Positions 11,901 to 21,310 of a DNA stretch of 64,000 bases are shown here, in pieces. Each line of letters starts with the position of its first letter. The first letter of the stretch is position 1. Where the stretch lies: positions 4,535,705-4,599,704 of the forward strand of contig CM065176.1 in assembly GCA_033026295.1 (NCBI GenBank). The letters run 5' to 3'. The position numbers were made by a program, and so were the translations under genes. The notes beneath the pieces were generated by a model that saw nothing but the letters and a program-made list of their open reading frames with translations, had not been told where the DNA came from and made no database searches. Source of the DNA: Channa striata. Its lineage: Eukaryota; Chordata; Actinopteri; Anabantiformes; Channidae.

Positions 11901-14900
11901 CTTTCTCACACACACACACACACACACACACATTCAAACACACTATTTGTTTCTGTCTGTGAGGCTGTCCTGCAGCCTGACAGCAGCACTGAGGGAGATA
12001 ACAGCAGTCCACACAAACACATTTTGTCATGGAGATAGATGCCCTGTTAATAACACACACAGTCACGGTGGAAATATGGTTATTACCACACTACCAGGGC
12101 CGTTGCCCAAACCTGCCTCCCTTTGCCATCACAGATTACAATGTGTGTGTGTGCACGCACGCACTTGCCATTTCTTGCTGGCCTGCCCACTGCGATATCT
12201 CTTCCTCGGGGATGCTTATGCCGCACCATTCCCTATCCTCCACAACCACCTGACCCTTTTCCAGCAACAATATCCTCCAAAGTGCTCACATTGTAATAAT
12301 AGGCAGGGAAGGCCCTCCATTCCCATAGAAACCCTCCATGGACAGAAAGGAACTACTTCATTGTGTTAATACCCAACAGTGCTGTTGTGCAGTGGAGATG
12401 ATTGCATTGTGGTATAGAATGTGGTTATTGTAACCGTCCCACTGATGATACCTTGCTTATTTTGATATTTGTTAATCAAATTATGATGACCCATAGCTAC
12501 ATTATTGTATTGTCATTTCTCTGACATAATCCCTCCATTCTCTACATTCCTCTGTGATTGAAATGGAAGCAGTCCTTGTTATTACCTCTTGTATGAACAT
12601 TCAAGTGTGAAATTGTCAGTAAGCTGAAAAAGCCTCTGATTTATGTATTGACATATTTTAACCCCCTTTTCTCTTTTTTTTCCTCTCAGGGCTTTCTCTG
12701 GCAGACATGGTATGTTCTTTTCCATTTCTGGTGCTGCTATAAGGAGTCTTGTTGTCTTTTCCTAATTGTAATTATTAATTGGCTCTCTATATTCTCCACA
12801 GAGCGTGATGCTTTCGACACCTTGTTCGACCATGCTCCAGATAAGCTGAATGTTGTCAAAAAGGTACAGTGGCCCTTGTTTGACACGTCATGAAGAAAAT
12901 GGCAAATAGTATGTGAATATATATATACAAAGGATTAGAGCATGCATACCTGGACAGATTGTTTGAAGTGAAAATATTGCTGTGAGATTAGTTTTTTACT
13001 TGTGTTATTGCAGTTTTGTCTATGCTCTCACTGTGTAGTTACCTGCAGGAAACATGTCTGTTTCTTTTAGCTTTTGAGTCATTTTTTAGCAGCTGGACAT
13101 AAATACTGGAGAGAAAAGCTCACTTTACTGTGTTTAATGTATATGTTTGTTTTTAAATATGTCTGTAAATGCTACATAGTTTTTGTACATATCTTTGTTT
13201 GTGTCTTTTCTCAGACGTTGATCACATTTGTGAACAAACACCTGAACAAGCTCAACCTTGAGGTGTCTGAATTGGACACACAGGTACTTCCCTCTCTCAC
13301 ACACACATACATGTGCATACTTTCAGTCACAGCACTTGAAAAGTGAAATGCGGTACTAGCACCAATTCGGTTCTACATTTGTCAATGTAGAATCGAAGTC
13401 CGTGGGTTTTTTAAATAGGTTTTTAGTTTAATGCCTGAAAAAAGGTCTGTAGCTAACACAAAGTCAACCGGTTTTCATGCTTTGTTTTACAACATGATGT
13501 CACCCATAAATACCCCACTTGTGCAGTTTTTGAGCTTTTACATGCTTTAAAGAGGCAGTTTCCAACAAGTGGCTAAACTGTCCTGCAGAGGTTGTCGGAA
13601 TATTAAGTGTCCTCATGTTGCACATCAAGAGTCACCTACTTGCTTATTCACTTACATCCTTGTTGAGTTTATTATTTGCAGACAGTAGCAATATAAGATT
13701 CTCCTGCATAACAGCTTGTCTGTTTGACTGTTCTGCTGTTTCAGTTTGCAGATGGTGTTTATCTGGTGTTGCTGATGGGGCTGCTGGAGGGATACTTTGT
13801 GCCACTCTACAACTTTTATCTTACACCAGAAAATTTTGACCAAAAGGTAAAGTGGGATTATTTTTCAGGAATCTAATACATGGAAACCTAAATCAGTCAG
13901 TGTCAGTCAGTCACTGCTTGCTGGGGTTAATCTTGGCTCTAACTAGTTACACTATTCATAAATTTTATCTTTTGTCTATCAGTGAATTAAGACAGTGACC
14001 TCAGTTTACTACTTGAACATGATAATTCAAATAATATGTATTTCTACCACCATTGCTTCAATGCAGAGATTCAGTAGTCCTTTTAAACAGCTGTGTTTTG
14101 TTAGCTGTCTTTTTGAGTTTTGGTAGTGCTGACCTAAATTATATAGCCTACAAATTCTGCATATTTTATCTAACATGAATTTAAGCACTTCTTATAAAAG
14201 TGACTACACAGTTGTGGTTGTGTTTAATTAGTGTCTTCATATCTTATAAAAATATGTTGGTTTAGTGCAAGTAGATTACAGAAATTCAACAGCCTGTTGC
14301 AGCATTTTGGACCAGTGGGCAGGAAAACTTGTAAGCGAGGACTCGATAAATTCATCTTGTTTTTTTAATAGATCAATGAGTAATAGGACTTTTACCCGTT
14401 TTTGGTCGTGACCTATAGTTTTAGCCAAACTCCTAAATCAGGGCTCCATTTCTGAGGTGCCGTGTTCACTATAAGCCAGGACTCTTCTCTCAATAGCTTG
14501 ATAAATGCCACCCGTTTTCCCTAGAGCCCATTCAGTGCAGAGCCATCTCTCCTCTCCATTGGCCTGTGTAGTACTACGGTATTCTGAACAGGCAATCTGC
14601 GTAGACACCACAGTAGCCCTTTGTTTGGGTCTTGGCCAGCGGCCCCTGCCAAGCTGTGAAGCAGAATGGGCATCAGTGCTACAATGTACACAACTGCTCC
14701 CACACACACACACATGCACGCACACACATATGCGCAAACACTTCTGGCATAGAAGAACAAGCACCAGCCCCACAGCATCTGTAATCTCCTAGTGCACAGG
14801 GAAACACTGGAGTGGCTTAGAGGCTCAGCTCTATTACTCTGTGTGTGTGTCTGTGTGTGTGTGTGTCTGTGTGTGTGTCTGAGGGCCAAGAGGCCTATCA

Positions 14901-17220
14901 ATGATGCACCAAGGGTGGGCTGTGAAAAGTAGCACGCGACATCAAGAAAGCAGTGCTGCACCTTCATCTGAATCTGTTTCCTCTTTTCCTTTTATCGCTC
15001 TCTAGTTTTAGTTTGGTCTTAGCCACCTACTAGTTTCCTCCATAGAACTCTACCTATGCTCAGTTCAATGCAGTAAGATGCAAATATCAGTTCACATTAA
15101 GTGGGGCCAAAAGATTGTTCTTACCATATCCTTTTAATAAATGGTAATCCTGCAGTTTTGTTCAGTTTAATCATCACCTTGTGTTGGATACCTAATACCT
15201 CGTAGCCATATGCACCCCCTCCACCCACAAAGCATTAAATATGTTCTGCACTCGTTTTATTATTTCAGTTCCGTCATACTGTACAAGTGTTACTTGTCTT
15301 GTACACGAAACACCTACTCATTAATAACAGTATTACTTTCTCTAAGCAAAGAGGTATTTCGGTGGCACTGGTAACTTGTGTTCGATGCTAAATGAGGAGT
15401 GTTTGTGCAGCTGCTGAAGGCTTATGGTCTTATAGAACAGAGCTGTGTTGTGTTTGTCGACACAGGAAGCTGTGGTAACATGATTGAATTCATCCGGAGT
15501 GTATTGTGGGATTTAGAAACCAGTTTCAATGTTTTCTTATCAGTGAGATGTGGATGTGCTGTATGATTTGAACTTGCTCATGTGTGTCGTACAGTGCCGC
15601 TAAAAAGCTCTGGAATGGCAAGATTCATTCTTATGTGGGTTTTTTTTCGAGTACACTGAAGACATTAGGGTTTTAAGATCATTGATATGAGACAGAAGTT
15701 CAGAATCTCAGCTTTCATTTGATGATAATCACATACCAAGGCATCAAACAACATAGATCATACCACCTTTTGGATTAGATCATCCAAATTAGGACTGACG
15801 GGTGTGTTTCTTGTTACCCAGGTGTGTCCTGTGATATAGATTTTTTTTTTTTTAAACAGTAAAAGACTCTATATGGCTGCTCTAAATCCTTGGGTTTAAC
15901 CTGTGAAGATTGAACTTAAAACGTTAAAAATGATAAACATGAAAACTGGAGAGCTGTCCATGGAAGAAAAGTGAGTTGCTGTAATTCGGAGAAAAAAGGG
16001 AAACACAATCAAAGGCAACACTGACTGTAGCCCAAACAACAATTAGGAATGTCATGCAAAAAATAAATAAATAAATAAATAAAACAGCTGATAACAGGCT
16101 CCGCAGAGCCGGGGCGAAGGTGGCACAATCCACCACCTGAAGAAAATAGAGAAATGCAGAGGCCATACCACAAAACGTAAACACCTCATCAGCAATTAGG
16201 ACTGGGCATTAATCAATTTTTTCTTTTACTTATGACTGTGGCTTCCAGCAATTGCGAAAACAAAATAAATAAAACAATTACTGAGCAATTCTGCTCATGT
16301 TTTGTTGTAGAAACCCAGTTCCTACTTTTCTTTCGAGGGGTGCATGTACACCCTTCACTAAAAGCTCCAACTCTCTCTCACTCAGGTTCAGTTCAGCCAA
16401 AGATTCTAAACAAGATGGTTCAAATAATGGAGGCCTCCATATTGAACATAATTATACAGTAATGCACTGTATCGTCAGTCTTCTTTGGAGATTCATTCTG
16501 TCCTAACAGATTTGTTCCTGTGCCTCAGGTTCACAATGTGTCCTTCTCCTTTGAACTGATGCAAGATGGAGGTCTGGAGAGACCAAAGCCCCGGCCAGAG
16601 GGTATGTTGCACGTTTAATGTATCTATGCTTTAGAACCTCTTTGGTGTAACAGGAGAAATAAAGGGGAGTGTTTTATCATCCTTTTGGTTTTGGTGTGGT
16701 CGGTGGTTTCTGTTTTTGTTCATTCATTGTCTTTTAAATCAGTTTTTTATGTGGATTAAACCTTGCTAGATGATGAACATAGTAGAAAATTTACAGCAGA
16801 AGAACCAGATAAAACACATTTAAATGAGCGCTTATGTTTTTCTGTGTATGCTCGATGTGTCACTGTTAGCTAACACATTAGCCATGGTAATTATCTTTTG
16901 GCCACTTTGGGGCTGTGTAAAAAACAACTAATTCACGGCTGCTTTAAGGAATAAATGAGGGAAGTGAATGAGACATGGAAAACTGTGTGGCTCCACTTTT
17001 CGTAAAACTATGCCAAGAAAAAGCAACACATGGGCTTTTTCAAATTGACTAAGGCAGATTGTTCCAAACATTTGAACAAAGTGGCAACCCTTTTAGTCTC
17101 TTTATTTTATTTTATTTATTCTTTCTTTATTTTTTTCCTTCAGATATAGTCAACTGTGACCTTAAATCGACACTGCGCGTCCTCTATAACCTCTTCACGA
17201 GGTACAGGAACGTAGACTGA
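2909..17220 (+). CDS. parva: alpha-parvin, 3' twelve exons (partial gene)
   Basis: Alpha-parvin is a focal-adhesion adaptor that binds integrin-linked kinase and F-actin in the ILK-PINCH-parvin complex. Twelve exons join in phase: 2909-2998, 3613-3683, 5492-5594, 5794-5934, 10070-10185, 10419-10477, 12690-12709, 12802-12863, 13215-13283, 13745-13846, 16529-16601 and 17144-17220. All have AG acceptors and GT donors. The product aligns nearly without gaps with human PARVA from residue ~46 to the end (human 372 aa), so about 45 N-terminal residues lie upstream of the window. It holds the linker before CH1, the whole CH1 domain (exons from 5492 to ~10477) and the CH2 domain (exons from 12802 to the stop), which in mammals binds ILK and paxillin. 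The C-terminus reads RYRNVD, against KYRNVE in human. I prefer alpha- over beta- or gamma-parvin because of the near-identity and the tead1 neighbour. Teleosts can carry two parva copies, and which one this is cannot be decided here. Confidence 0.95.
3613..3683 (+). CDS. parva: parva exon: linker into CH1
   Basis: The 71-nt exon encodes EENEVRTMVDPNSKNDRKLQ then ELMK, the conserved segment just before the CH1 domain. It begins mid-codon (phase 1 in) and ends on a full Lys codon. The acceptor is cctatag and the donor is GTGAAG. Human has NSRSDPKL in place of NSKNDRKL, and the rest matches. Confidence 0.95.
4440..4720 (+). repeat. teleost interspersed repeat, copy 1
   Basis: This stretch has gtgaggacattttgggcggt, an 'aagactgggttttagggtta' block and ends 'aatgagggtcctcacaagtg' followed by a TA/CA microsatellite. 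A reverse-complement relative is at 60973-61175 and a more diverged copy at 37385-37570. The family is common in fish next to TG microsatellites. I do not know its formal name or class. Confidence 0.6.
4817..5395 (+). mobile_element. degenerate LINE 3' end
   Basis: The + strand translation ends ATWNCLQDIKLPNLISLS...TTCACF. It shares the pattern W-x2-LQ-x-D-KL-x2-LISLS...TC-x-CF with a second fragment at 58753-59133. That pattern is typical of the C-terminus of fish non-LTR retrotransposon ORF2 proteins. The DNA then runs to a tail resembling the usual '...cctggttaaataaagg' LINE 3' end (5370-5395). Upstream reverse transcriptase motifs are absent, so this is a 5'-truncated, dead copy. The clade is not assigned. 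Confidence 0.6.
5492..5594 (+). CDS. parva: parva exon: start of CH1 domain
   Basis: The exon encodes VLIDWINDVLVGERIIVKDL and AEDLYDGQVLQKLF, identical to human PARVA as I recall it, and forms the first helices of the CH1 calponin-homology domain. It begins on a complete GTG Val codon after the acceptor ctgtag and ends with the first base of a Glu codon before GTGAGG. The apparent ORF start at this GTG is only the exon edge, not translation initiation. Confidence 0.96.
5794..5934 (+). CDS. parva: parva exon: central CH1 domain
   Basis: The 141-nt exon encodes EKLEGEKLNVAEVTQSEIAQ, KQKLQTVLERINDSLKLSTR and NIRWNVD. It continues CH1 and differs from human only at conservative positions (for example LERINDSLKLSTRNIRW against LEKINETLKLPPRSIKW). 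It ends with the first base of a Ser codon before GTAAGA. The 4.1-kb intron that follows is the largest parva intron fully inside the window. Confidence 0.96.
8575..8800 (+). mobile_element. SINE-like teleost repeat
   Basis: The stretch contains 'agtcatgtgtcgaagtgacc', 'ttgagcaagatactgaactc', 'tgtatgaatgtatgtgtgat' and 'gtaaagtgctttgagtacca', ending near 'aagtgcagaccatttccc'. This order is characteristic of a very common fish short interspersed repeat with a tRNA-like head. The copy is decayed and no target-site duplication was found. The family assignment is from recall. Confidence 0.6.
9240..9360 (-). pseudogene. LINE reverse transcriptase relic
   Basis: On the minus strand 9354 to ~9290 reads NTGTP-stop-GCVLSPLLLTRMAHDC. 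This is the reverse transcriptase motif NTGAPQGCVLSPLL...HDC seen in fish non-LTR retrotransposons, with the Gln codon CAG changed to TAG. Downstream similarity fades after about residue SSKFA, where the family would have KFADD. No intact ORF remains. It is a dead fragment inside a parva intron, antisense to the gene. Confidence 0.65.
10070..10185 (+). CDS. parva: parva exon: end of CH1 domain
   Basis: The exon encodes (S)VHAKSIVAILHLLVALSQH then FRAPIRLPDHVSIQVVVVQ, the C-terminal helices of CH1. It completes the Ser codon split by the previous intron and ends in phase 0 before GTGGGT. The acceptor is gcattag. Human reads SLVAILHLLVALSQYF at the same place. Confidence 0.95.
10419..10477 (+). 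CDS. parva: parva exon: CH1-CH2 linker
   Basis: The 59-nt exon encodes KREGILQSRQIQEEITGNT and the first two bases of a Glu codon, matching the human inter-domain linker. The acceptor is ttttttag and the donor is GTAAGT. It ends in phase 2 and must splice to the 20-nt microexon to keep frame. Confidence 0.94.
11907..11932. repeat. (CA)n microsatellite
   Basis: About 26 bp of CA dinucleotide in the 2.2-kb parva intron 10478-12689. The rest of that intron shows no recognised element. Confidence 0.95.
12690..12709 (+). CDS. parva: parva 20-nt microexon
   Basis: This microexon completes a Glu codon, encodes AFSGRH and gives the first base of the next Glu codon. The human protein has ALSGRH here, so the sequence is needed to restore the conserved linker. 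It has a strong polypyrimidine acceptor (tttcctctcag) and donor GTATGT, and the downstream intron is only 92 nt. It is too short for ORF-based gene finding and could be missed by automatic annotation. Confidence 0.9.
12802..12863 (+). CDS. parva: parva exon: start of CH2 domain
   Basis: The exon encodes (E)RDAFDTLFDHAPDKLNVVKK, the conserved entry to the CH2 domain, identical to human as recalled. The acceptor is ctccacag and the donor is GTACAG. It starts by completing a Glu codon and ends in phase 0. Confidence 0.96.
13215..13283 (+). CDS. parva: parva exon: CH2 domain
   Basis: The 69-nt phase 0-0 exon encodes TLITFVNKHLNKLNLEVSEL and DTQ, the first long helix of CH2, which in mammalian alpha-parvin takes part in paxillin LD-motif and ILK binding. 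The acceptor is ttctcag and the donor is GTACTT. Confidence 0.96.
13745..13846 (+). CDS. parva: parva exon: CH2 core
   Basis: The 102-nt phase 0-0 exon encodes FADGVYLVLLMGLLEGYFVP then LYNFYLTPENFDQK. It is the hydrophobic core of CH2, with the DG(V)YL-LMGLLEGYFVP signature of parvins. The acceptor is gtttcag and the donor is GTAAAG. Human has LHSFFLTPDSFEQK at the end. Confidence 0.96.
13847..16528 (+). other. parva intron with microsatellites and Tc1-like relic
   Basis: 2.7-kb intron with CA/TG tracts at ~14700-14728 and ~14839-14880 and a Tc1-like relic at 15595-16206. No other feature was recognised. Confidence 0.7.
15595..16206 (+). mobile_element. decayed Tc1-like transposon, 5' half
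   Basis: From 'acagtgccgctaaaaagctc' the sequence follows the layout of a common fish Tc1-like element. A non-coding leader includes 'caggtgtgtcctgtga'. A relic transposase start reads MKTGELSMEEK then a stop (ATG near 15940). Then come blocks matching the N-terminal HTH region ('aattaggaatgtcatgcaaa', 'gtggcacaatccaccacctg') and 'aggccataccacaaaacgta'. It stops near 16206 with the catalytic DDE region missing. An AATA tetranucleotide tract interrupts it at ~16062-16082. The family call rests on recalled consensus patterns. Confidence 0.65.
16529..16601 (+). CDS. parva: parva exon: CH2, penultimate
   Basis: The exon encodes VHNVSFSFELMQDGGLERPK then PRPE and the first base of an Asp codon. 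The acceptor is gcctcag and the donor is GTATGT. The preceding 2.7-kb intron contains a decayed Tc1-like element. Confidence 0.96.
17144..17220 (+). CDS. parva: parva terminal coding exon
   Basis: The exon encodes (D)IVNCDLKSTLRVLYNLFTRY then RNVD and a TGA stop at 17218-17220. The acceptor is ttccttcag. It closes the CH2 domain and ends where human PARVA ends. Confidence 0.96.
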
Positions 17221-18080
17221 GCAGCACGCACCAGGAGGGACCACTTTTTAACATGGGCCACATGCTAAAACTTAACAAGGCTGTGTGTTTTTACATGTGT
17301 TTTCAGTTCTTATCTACATATGTGTATCACATTTTGTATCTGATGAACAATGTGCCCCAAGGTTTAATTCCTTGTTATTGTCAATTGGCTCCTACTCTAC
17401 AGTCCTATAGACACATGAACTGAATAAGATATTGTTAAGTCCAAGAGACCGTTCCACAATAATTTCGACACCCTGACTACTTTCCTTAGAGCTTTTAGAT
17501 TGACACACATCTTTTTTAAACATTTCAGAAAAGAAAAATGTCTACATGTATTTATTGTTCATTTTCATACAAGTTTTGCTTAACTTTTTCCTGTCTCAGC
17601 TTTTGTGTGTAAGTGTCTGCATTTCAACACGACAGCTTGTTGAAATTAATACTGGGATGCATGTGCTCCCCACTTGTCTTAATTCATTTTCTTTCATTTG
17701 ACCAAAGCTTCGATTTTATTGAGTGTAAAACAGTATAGAGGCCTATTCATTAGCCACCTTCCACTTATGTATTCTATACTGTAATGTGTATCTTAATTGT
17801 AAAAAAGATACATCAGTGTATAATCACACTGCTTGTGGTTTGATGCATTATGTACGTCACAATTATTATACGCACTCACTGCAAGAAAAATGAAATTTGA
17901 CTCAAAATATTAAATATTTTAGACAACAAATGGCATGTTGTGGTCTACTTTTAAGGCTCTCTCGCTGCTTTAGACAATAAATGCAGTGTCTGTGGTTCAG
18001 GCTGCCGACACATTCTTTGACATATATCTATTTATGTTTTAATACATTACATTCAATAAATCATTTAGTCCCTGAATGCG
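17221..18080 (+). other. parva: parva 3' UTR
   Basis: AT-rich non-coding DNA directly downstream of the parva stop codon, with no competing ORF. The 3' end is inferred from AATAAA signals at 17976-17981 and 18055-18060. The exact cleavage site cannot be seen, and a shorter or longer UTR is possible. Confidence 0.6.
17976..18060 (+). terminator. parva candidate polyadenylation signals
   Basis: Two canonical AATAAA hexamers lie at 17976-17981 (followed by TG-rich sequence) and 18055-18060, about 760 and 840 nt after the stop codon. They are the first canonical AATAAA hexamers I noticed downstream of the stop. The hexamers are read directly. Their use is inferred. Confidence 0.5.
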
Positions 18081-19147
18081 GCTACATTTTTTTGCCCCTC
18101 AAAGGAAGTGAAGAGGAATGCTTTTCAAACAAAACAAAAATTGGGGTCAGATTGGTTCCAATTGTGCTCACACAGGACGACAAGTGAACCTCCACAACAA
18201 TTTTCTTCTCGTTAAATAGAGACAGGCTGTTAGAAAAAGCAATGCAGCAGCTTTCTGAATTGGATCTCACCCCAACATAGACTGAAATAGATAAGACAGT
18301 TACCAAATGGATGAAAAGGTTCATTTTTTTCTCACATTCCACAATAGCTTTTGAAAAGGGTGGTGGGGGGTTGTATACGCTGCGTGTGTGTTGATGTATT
18401 ATTAATTATATTGTAGTATTGCTTTATTCTCTGCTGATGCCCACGCACATTGCAGACAGATTTTTCTGATGCCAACTTGCTTTTCAACTAATTTAGTTTC
18501 CATTTTGTTTGTATTTTGAACTCCGGGTGTTTGGAGTCTCTCAAATATAAAGTGAGTCATCCTTTTGGACCCTAAGAACTTTCAAGGGGAGACCACTCTA
18601 AAGACTATAAATTAAAGCTTAATAATTTAAGAGAAGCTAAAGTGCTTCCGATGTACAAACTTGAGCAGATGTGCTTTCTTATGGAACCTTGAAGAGTGTC
18701 TCAAGAACTGAACATGTTGGCATATAGTAATAGATATATGTGCACATATACAGCATGTGTGTGTCCACTAAATGTCCAGAGGGTAGAGTAACATCTGGGA
18801 CGAGTAACAGTATCTGGTGGTGATTGCCCGCTCAGACGCTCTCCTGTCAGATGCAGCATATCCTGAGGGATCTGAAACCATGTTATGATCATTTCCTCTC
18901 CGCTCCCTCGCCCAGGGAACAATTCAGCTGCTCCAGTTATTACCTTGTTACATTATTGTTATTGCATTATTGTTGCATTGTCGCTCTGTGCGAAGGTCAC
19001 GTGGGGACACTTAGCTGCATTCCTCTGATTAAAGACGGTGAACCCGTGCTGCTCCATGGACGGGAATGTGGGTTCGGAAAAGGTTCTACTGTAACAGGAG
19101 TTGAGAGTAGCTACATCTTGTCATTAGGTAGCTATGAATAATGTTGG

Positions 19148-19470
19148 CAAAACTTAGTCTTTATTCATTAATAAATTGTCAGATATTTTGAAAAATGGGC
19201 TTTAAAACATAATTGTCTGGAGAAGATCAATAGCACATTTACTGTTTATCTGATTGTTAAGTGCAGGTGACAGCAGCCAGTTAGCTTAGCTTAGCATAAA
19301 ATCTGAATTTAGGGCAGCAGCTGGCCTGGTTCTGTCCAGACATAATTATATCTGTCTGCCAGCAACTCTAAATATCACTCATTAACACAATATACTGTGT
19401 CTCACTTGTTAAATTTCTACGAAAAATGTGTGAAAACAACACAAGGAGTGTGACATCTCCTTCATCTTAT
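19148..19470 (+). repeat. teleost interspersed repeat ('agcttagcttagcataa' type)
   Basis: The stretch contains 'agccagttagcttagcttag', 'ctggcctggttctgtccaga', 'ctgccagcaactctaaatat' and 'cactcattaacacaatatac' in the order typical of a very common percomorph repeat. It is decayed, and its formal class is not known to me. Confidence 0.6.
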
Positions 19471-20539
19471 CCTATTCACAGCAAAAAGGTTAAAATATAT
19501 ATACTACAATTACCACCTCACAATTAAATGTCTCAGTTAACCAGTCATGGTGCCATTTACATATATCACTGTTCCAACTTATTCTAAGCAGACGCTTGTC
19601 AGAGCCACTTTGATCTTTGACCACCAACATCCAATCAGTTCATCATCGGATCCAATTTCCTCTACGAGTATAAGATGAACAAATAAAACATGCCGTGGTG
19701 AAATTAACAGATTAGTGAAAAGTCAAGGAATTATAAGTTATGGACTCTAACTTGGGTCAATTTCTGAATTAAATTGCACTAACCACGTTTGGTCAGTTTG
19801 TTATTTTGTGACATAGACTTCCATCATAGTCACTTACTATTAACCCATCAGCCAGACAAACACTCCACTGGGTGAGATGGACCTTCATTCCAAGGCACCT
19901 AAACATTGTCCAATCTCCACCAGAGATTTTGTTCTCGCACAATTGATACAAGAATATGACAATGTGGAGCATGTGGGTCAACGTTTATAAAAAAAGAAAT
20001 CAAAACGTAATCAAAATAAGTTTGGGTTAAGAATCCACCAGGCGGCAATAATCTTAGCGCTGGTTTGTGAAATCAACAAATACTATTTGATGATCATGTC
20101 TAAGTTTTACTTTCCACTAGTGTTAAAAGGATACTTATTTTTGATCTTATCTGAAAGGGAAAAATGATTTCTGTCTGTCTGTATCTGTGTGTCACTGAAT
20201 CGGTTTTCAAACCTCAGACCTACTGGACTCAGTACCTGTCAACATCAAATAGCTGGCGACTAGCTTGTGAACACAGTGAAACACTTAGCACGTAACTAAA
20301 TTTGCAATTTCTAACATGACCTATTAGATTATCCACCTCCTCCACTGATGTAATTCGGTCACGTTCACTTACTACTTAAGGCTTAATTTGGCTACAGAAA
20401 AATAAATACCTCGTCTGTCTTTACAGCTCCTGAACTGCACCTCTGCTGACAATGACCTCTGACCCTGTTTGTGAACCGCATAAGGATCAATTAAGTGTCA
20501 CATTATTACATGGCAGTAGATAAAAGGCTCAGTCTGGCA

Positions 20540-21310
20540 GCCCAATGCAATATCGAGCCATGCCTCACAAGAAATATCTATAAGACTTAAGAGGGACTTA
20601 AGAGTTGTTGGTGTCCTTGTAGATAAAAAGGTGAGGAGAGTAATGTCAAAGATTTTAGATTTTCATCAAAATGAAACAGCGTCACTGGAGTCACTGGAGC
20701 TCGTTAACATCACTGTACAGTCAAGGGTGAAACATGCATGGACACGGTGGAGGAAGCCAGTTCTCTCTAAAAACAACATTGCAACATGCATAATGTTTGT
20801 CCAAGTCCATCTTGAAACTCAACAGTGCTACTGGAAAATGAATCTAGGATGAAATGCTGAAATTTTAATGTTTGCGGAAGAACACAGCACTACAGATGGT
20901 GTAAGAAGAGAACCACATACTAACCAGAAAACAATATCCCAACAAAACGACTCTAAACATCAAAGTAAATCTACTACAAAGTGACGTCAGAGACACAGAA
21001 CTCGAACCAGAAGAGATGCTGTAGAATGACCTCAGGAGAGCCGTCCACACCAGACGTCCTAATAGGTCTGAGCCGAAGCAGTTCTGTGGAAGACAGTGAC
21101 CGTTAGACCTAATCCAAAGCTACAGGAAGTGCTTGACGTTAAATACTGCCGAAGGTCATTTAACCTGTTTTAAAAAATAGCTGTTCAATAAAGACATGAC
21201 GGATCATGAGTGTGTGTGTTCTACTGGCTTGACTTTGGTGAAGATTGTTATGACTTATTGATGCAGAAAAAGCCATTACCTTTACTTAAACTTGTTGCAT
21301 GCAGTATATC
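20540..21310 (+). mobile_element. decayed Tc1/mariner-like transposon
   Basis: The blocks follow a Tc1-like fish element in order: a start-like 'catgcctcacaagaaatatc', 'agagggacttaagagttgtt', 'ggtggaggaagccagttctc' (mid transposase), 'tctgagccgaagcagttctg' and 'agctacaggaagtgcttgac' (C-terminal transposase), then the 3' non-coding 'ctgttcaataaagacatga' and 'gatgcagaaaaagccattac'. Frames are broken throughout, so it cannot encode a transposase. The 5' terminal inverted repeat is not seen. The superfamily assignment is firm to me, the exact family is not. Confidence 0.65.
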
